Assembly: GCA_945876965.1 (NCBI GenBank)
Contig: CAMCQG010000012.1
Span: 1 to 35,639, forward strand
DNA: 35,639 bases
Origin: Rickettsia typhi
GTDB taxonomy: Bacteria > Pseudomonadota > Alphaproteobacteria > Rickettsiales > Deianiraeaceae
Direction: 5' to 3'
The notes below the pieces were generated by a model. That model searched no databases and was not told where the DNA came from. It saw only the letters and a program-made list of their open reading frames with translations. Below, piece by piece: positions 35,565 to 35,639 of the stretch (position 1 is the first letter of the stretch; each line of letters opens with the position of its first letter). The position numbers and the translations under genes were made by a program.

Positions 35565-35639
35565 ATGTCTAAAAAAATGCAAAAAATATTAGGGGGGGTA
35601 TAAAATAACACAAAAATCAGCCTTCACACTGGTTGAAAT
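35565..35639 (+). CDS. Start of a prepilin-like gene, frame broken by a G7 tract
   Basis: From ATG 35565 the frame reads MSKKMQKILGGV and then stops at TAA (35601). One frame over, without a start codon, the sequence reads YKITQKSAFTLVE to the window edge. SAFTLVE is a class III (type IV pilin) prepilin cleavage motif, with Ala instead of the usual Gly at -1. The two frames meet in a run of seven Gs (35592-35598); with six Gs the ORF would read through. It is either a phase-variable prepilin/pseudopilin, a decayed gene or a sequence error. Only the beginning is visible. Confidence 0.55.

Overview
The window is one AT-rich stretch (roughly 30% GC by eye) of a bacterial chromosome. It is dense with single-copy housekeeping genes, which point to a reduced-genome alphaproteobacterium, probably Rickettsiales- or Holosporales-like. 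The clues are the fused ispDF gene, the short TruB and TsaC, MlaC, a UbiG of alphaproteobacterial type, GatC, the A/T-only leaders and the lack of Shine-Dalgarno motifs. This placement is inference; no rRNA lies in the window. The cell appears to keep a Gram-negative envelope with peptidoglycan (Slt, DapA, Lgt, MlaC, an LptM-like lipoprotein, possibly MreD), the MEP isoprenoid route, ubiquinone synthesis and HslV proteolysis.

Layout. 1-7.5 kb, plus strand: gyrB (5' end cut off), a YciI-like gene, comF, ruvX, a Nudix hydrolase, a tiny LptM-like lipoprotein, rplS, hslV, a small lipoprotein, ubiG and an anchored unknown protein. 7.5-8.7 kb, minus: ispDF, facing ubiG's group across a long stem-loop. 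8.8-9.0 kb: tRNA-Arg(UCU) and tRNA-Val(GAC). 9.2-13.4 kb: an SspA/GST-like gene, then gatC, an unknown gene and topA on the minus strand. 13.4-17.2 kb: an accessory island built against the topA start. It holds an unknown 286-aa gene, two tiny coupled membrane proteins, a decayed copy of the topA 5' end, a type II restriction endonuclease with its C5-cytosine methyltransferase, and a second decayed topA 5' copy. 17.3-20.6 kb, minus: an exported GST, slt and mlaC. 20.7-26.5 kb, plus: a PolB-type exonuclease, tsaC, a membrane-anchored DsbA-like protein with a clear terminator, an MreD-like protein, mrp, tig and tmk. 26.6-28.1 kb, minus: truB, a voltage-gated-type K+ channel and a 31-aa membrane peptide. 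28.3-35.3 kb, plus: recF, dapA, a type IIG restriction-modification enzyme, dnaQ and lgt. The window ends in the first codons of a prepilin-like gene.

Three things stand out. First, the type IIG enzyme carries, inside its specificity region and in frame, a complete DUF559 nuclease module framed by GC-rich palindromes. This looks like a mobile element able to live inside a protein gene. A degraded stretch of the same palindromic sequence lies after lgt. Second, the type II R-M pair is bracketed by two sister copies of the topA 5' end, the footprint expected of insertion with a long target duplication. Third, the prepilin-like gene at the right edge is broken by a G7 tract exactly where a six-G tract would restore the frame, so it may be phase variable.
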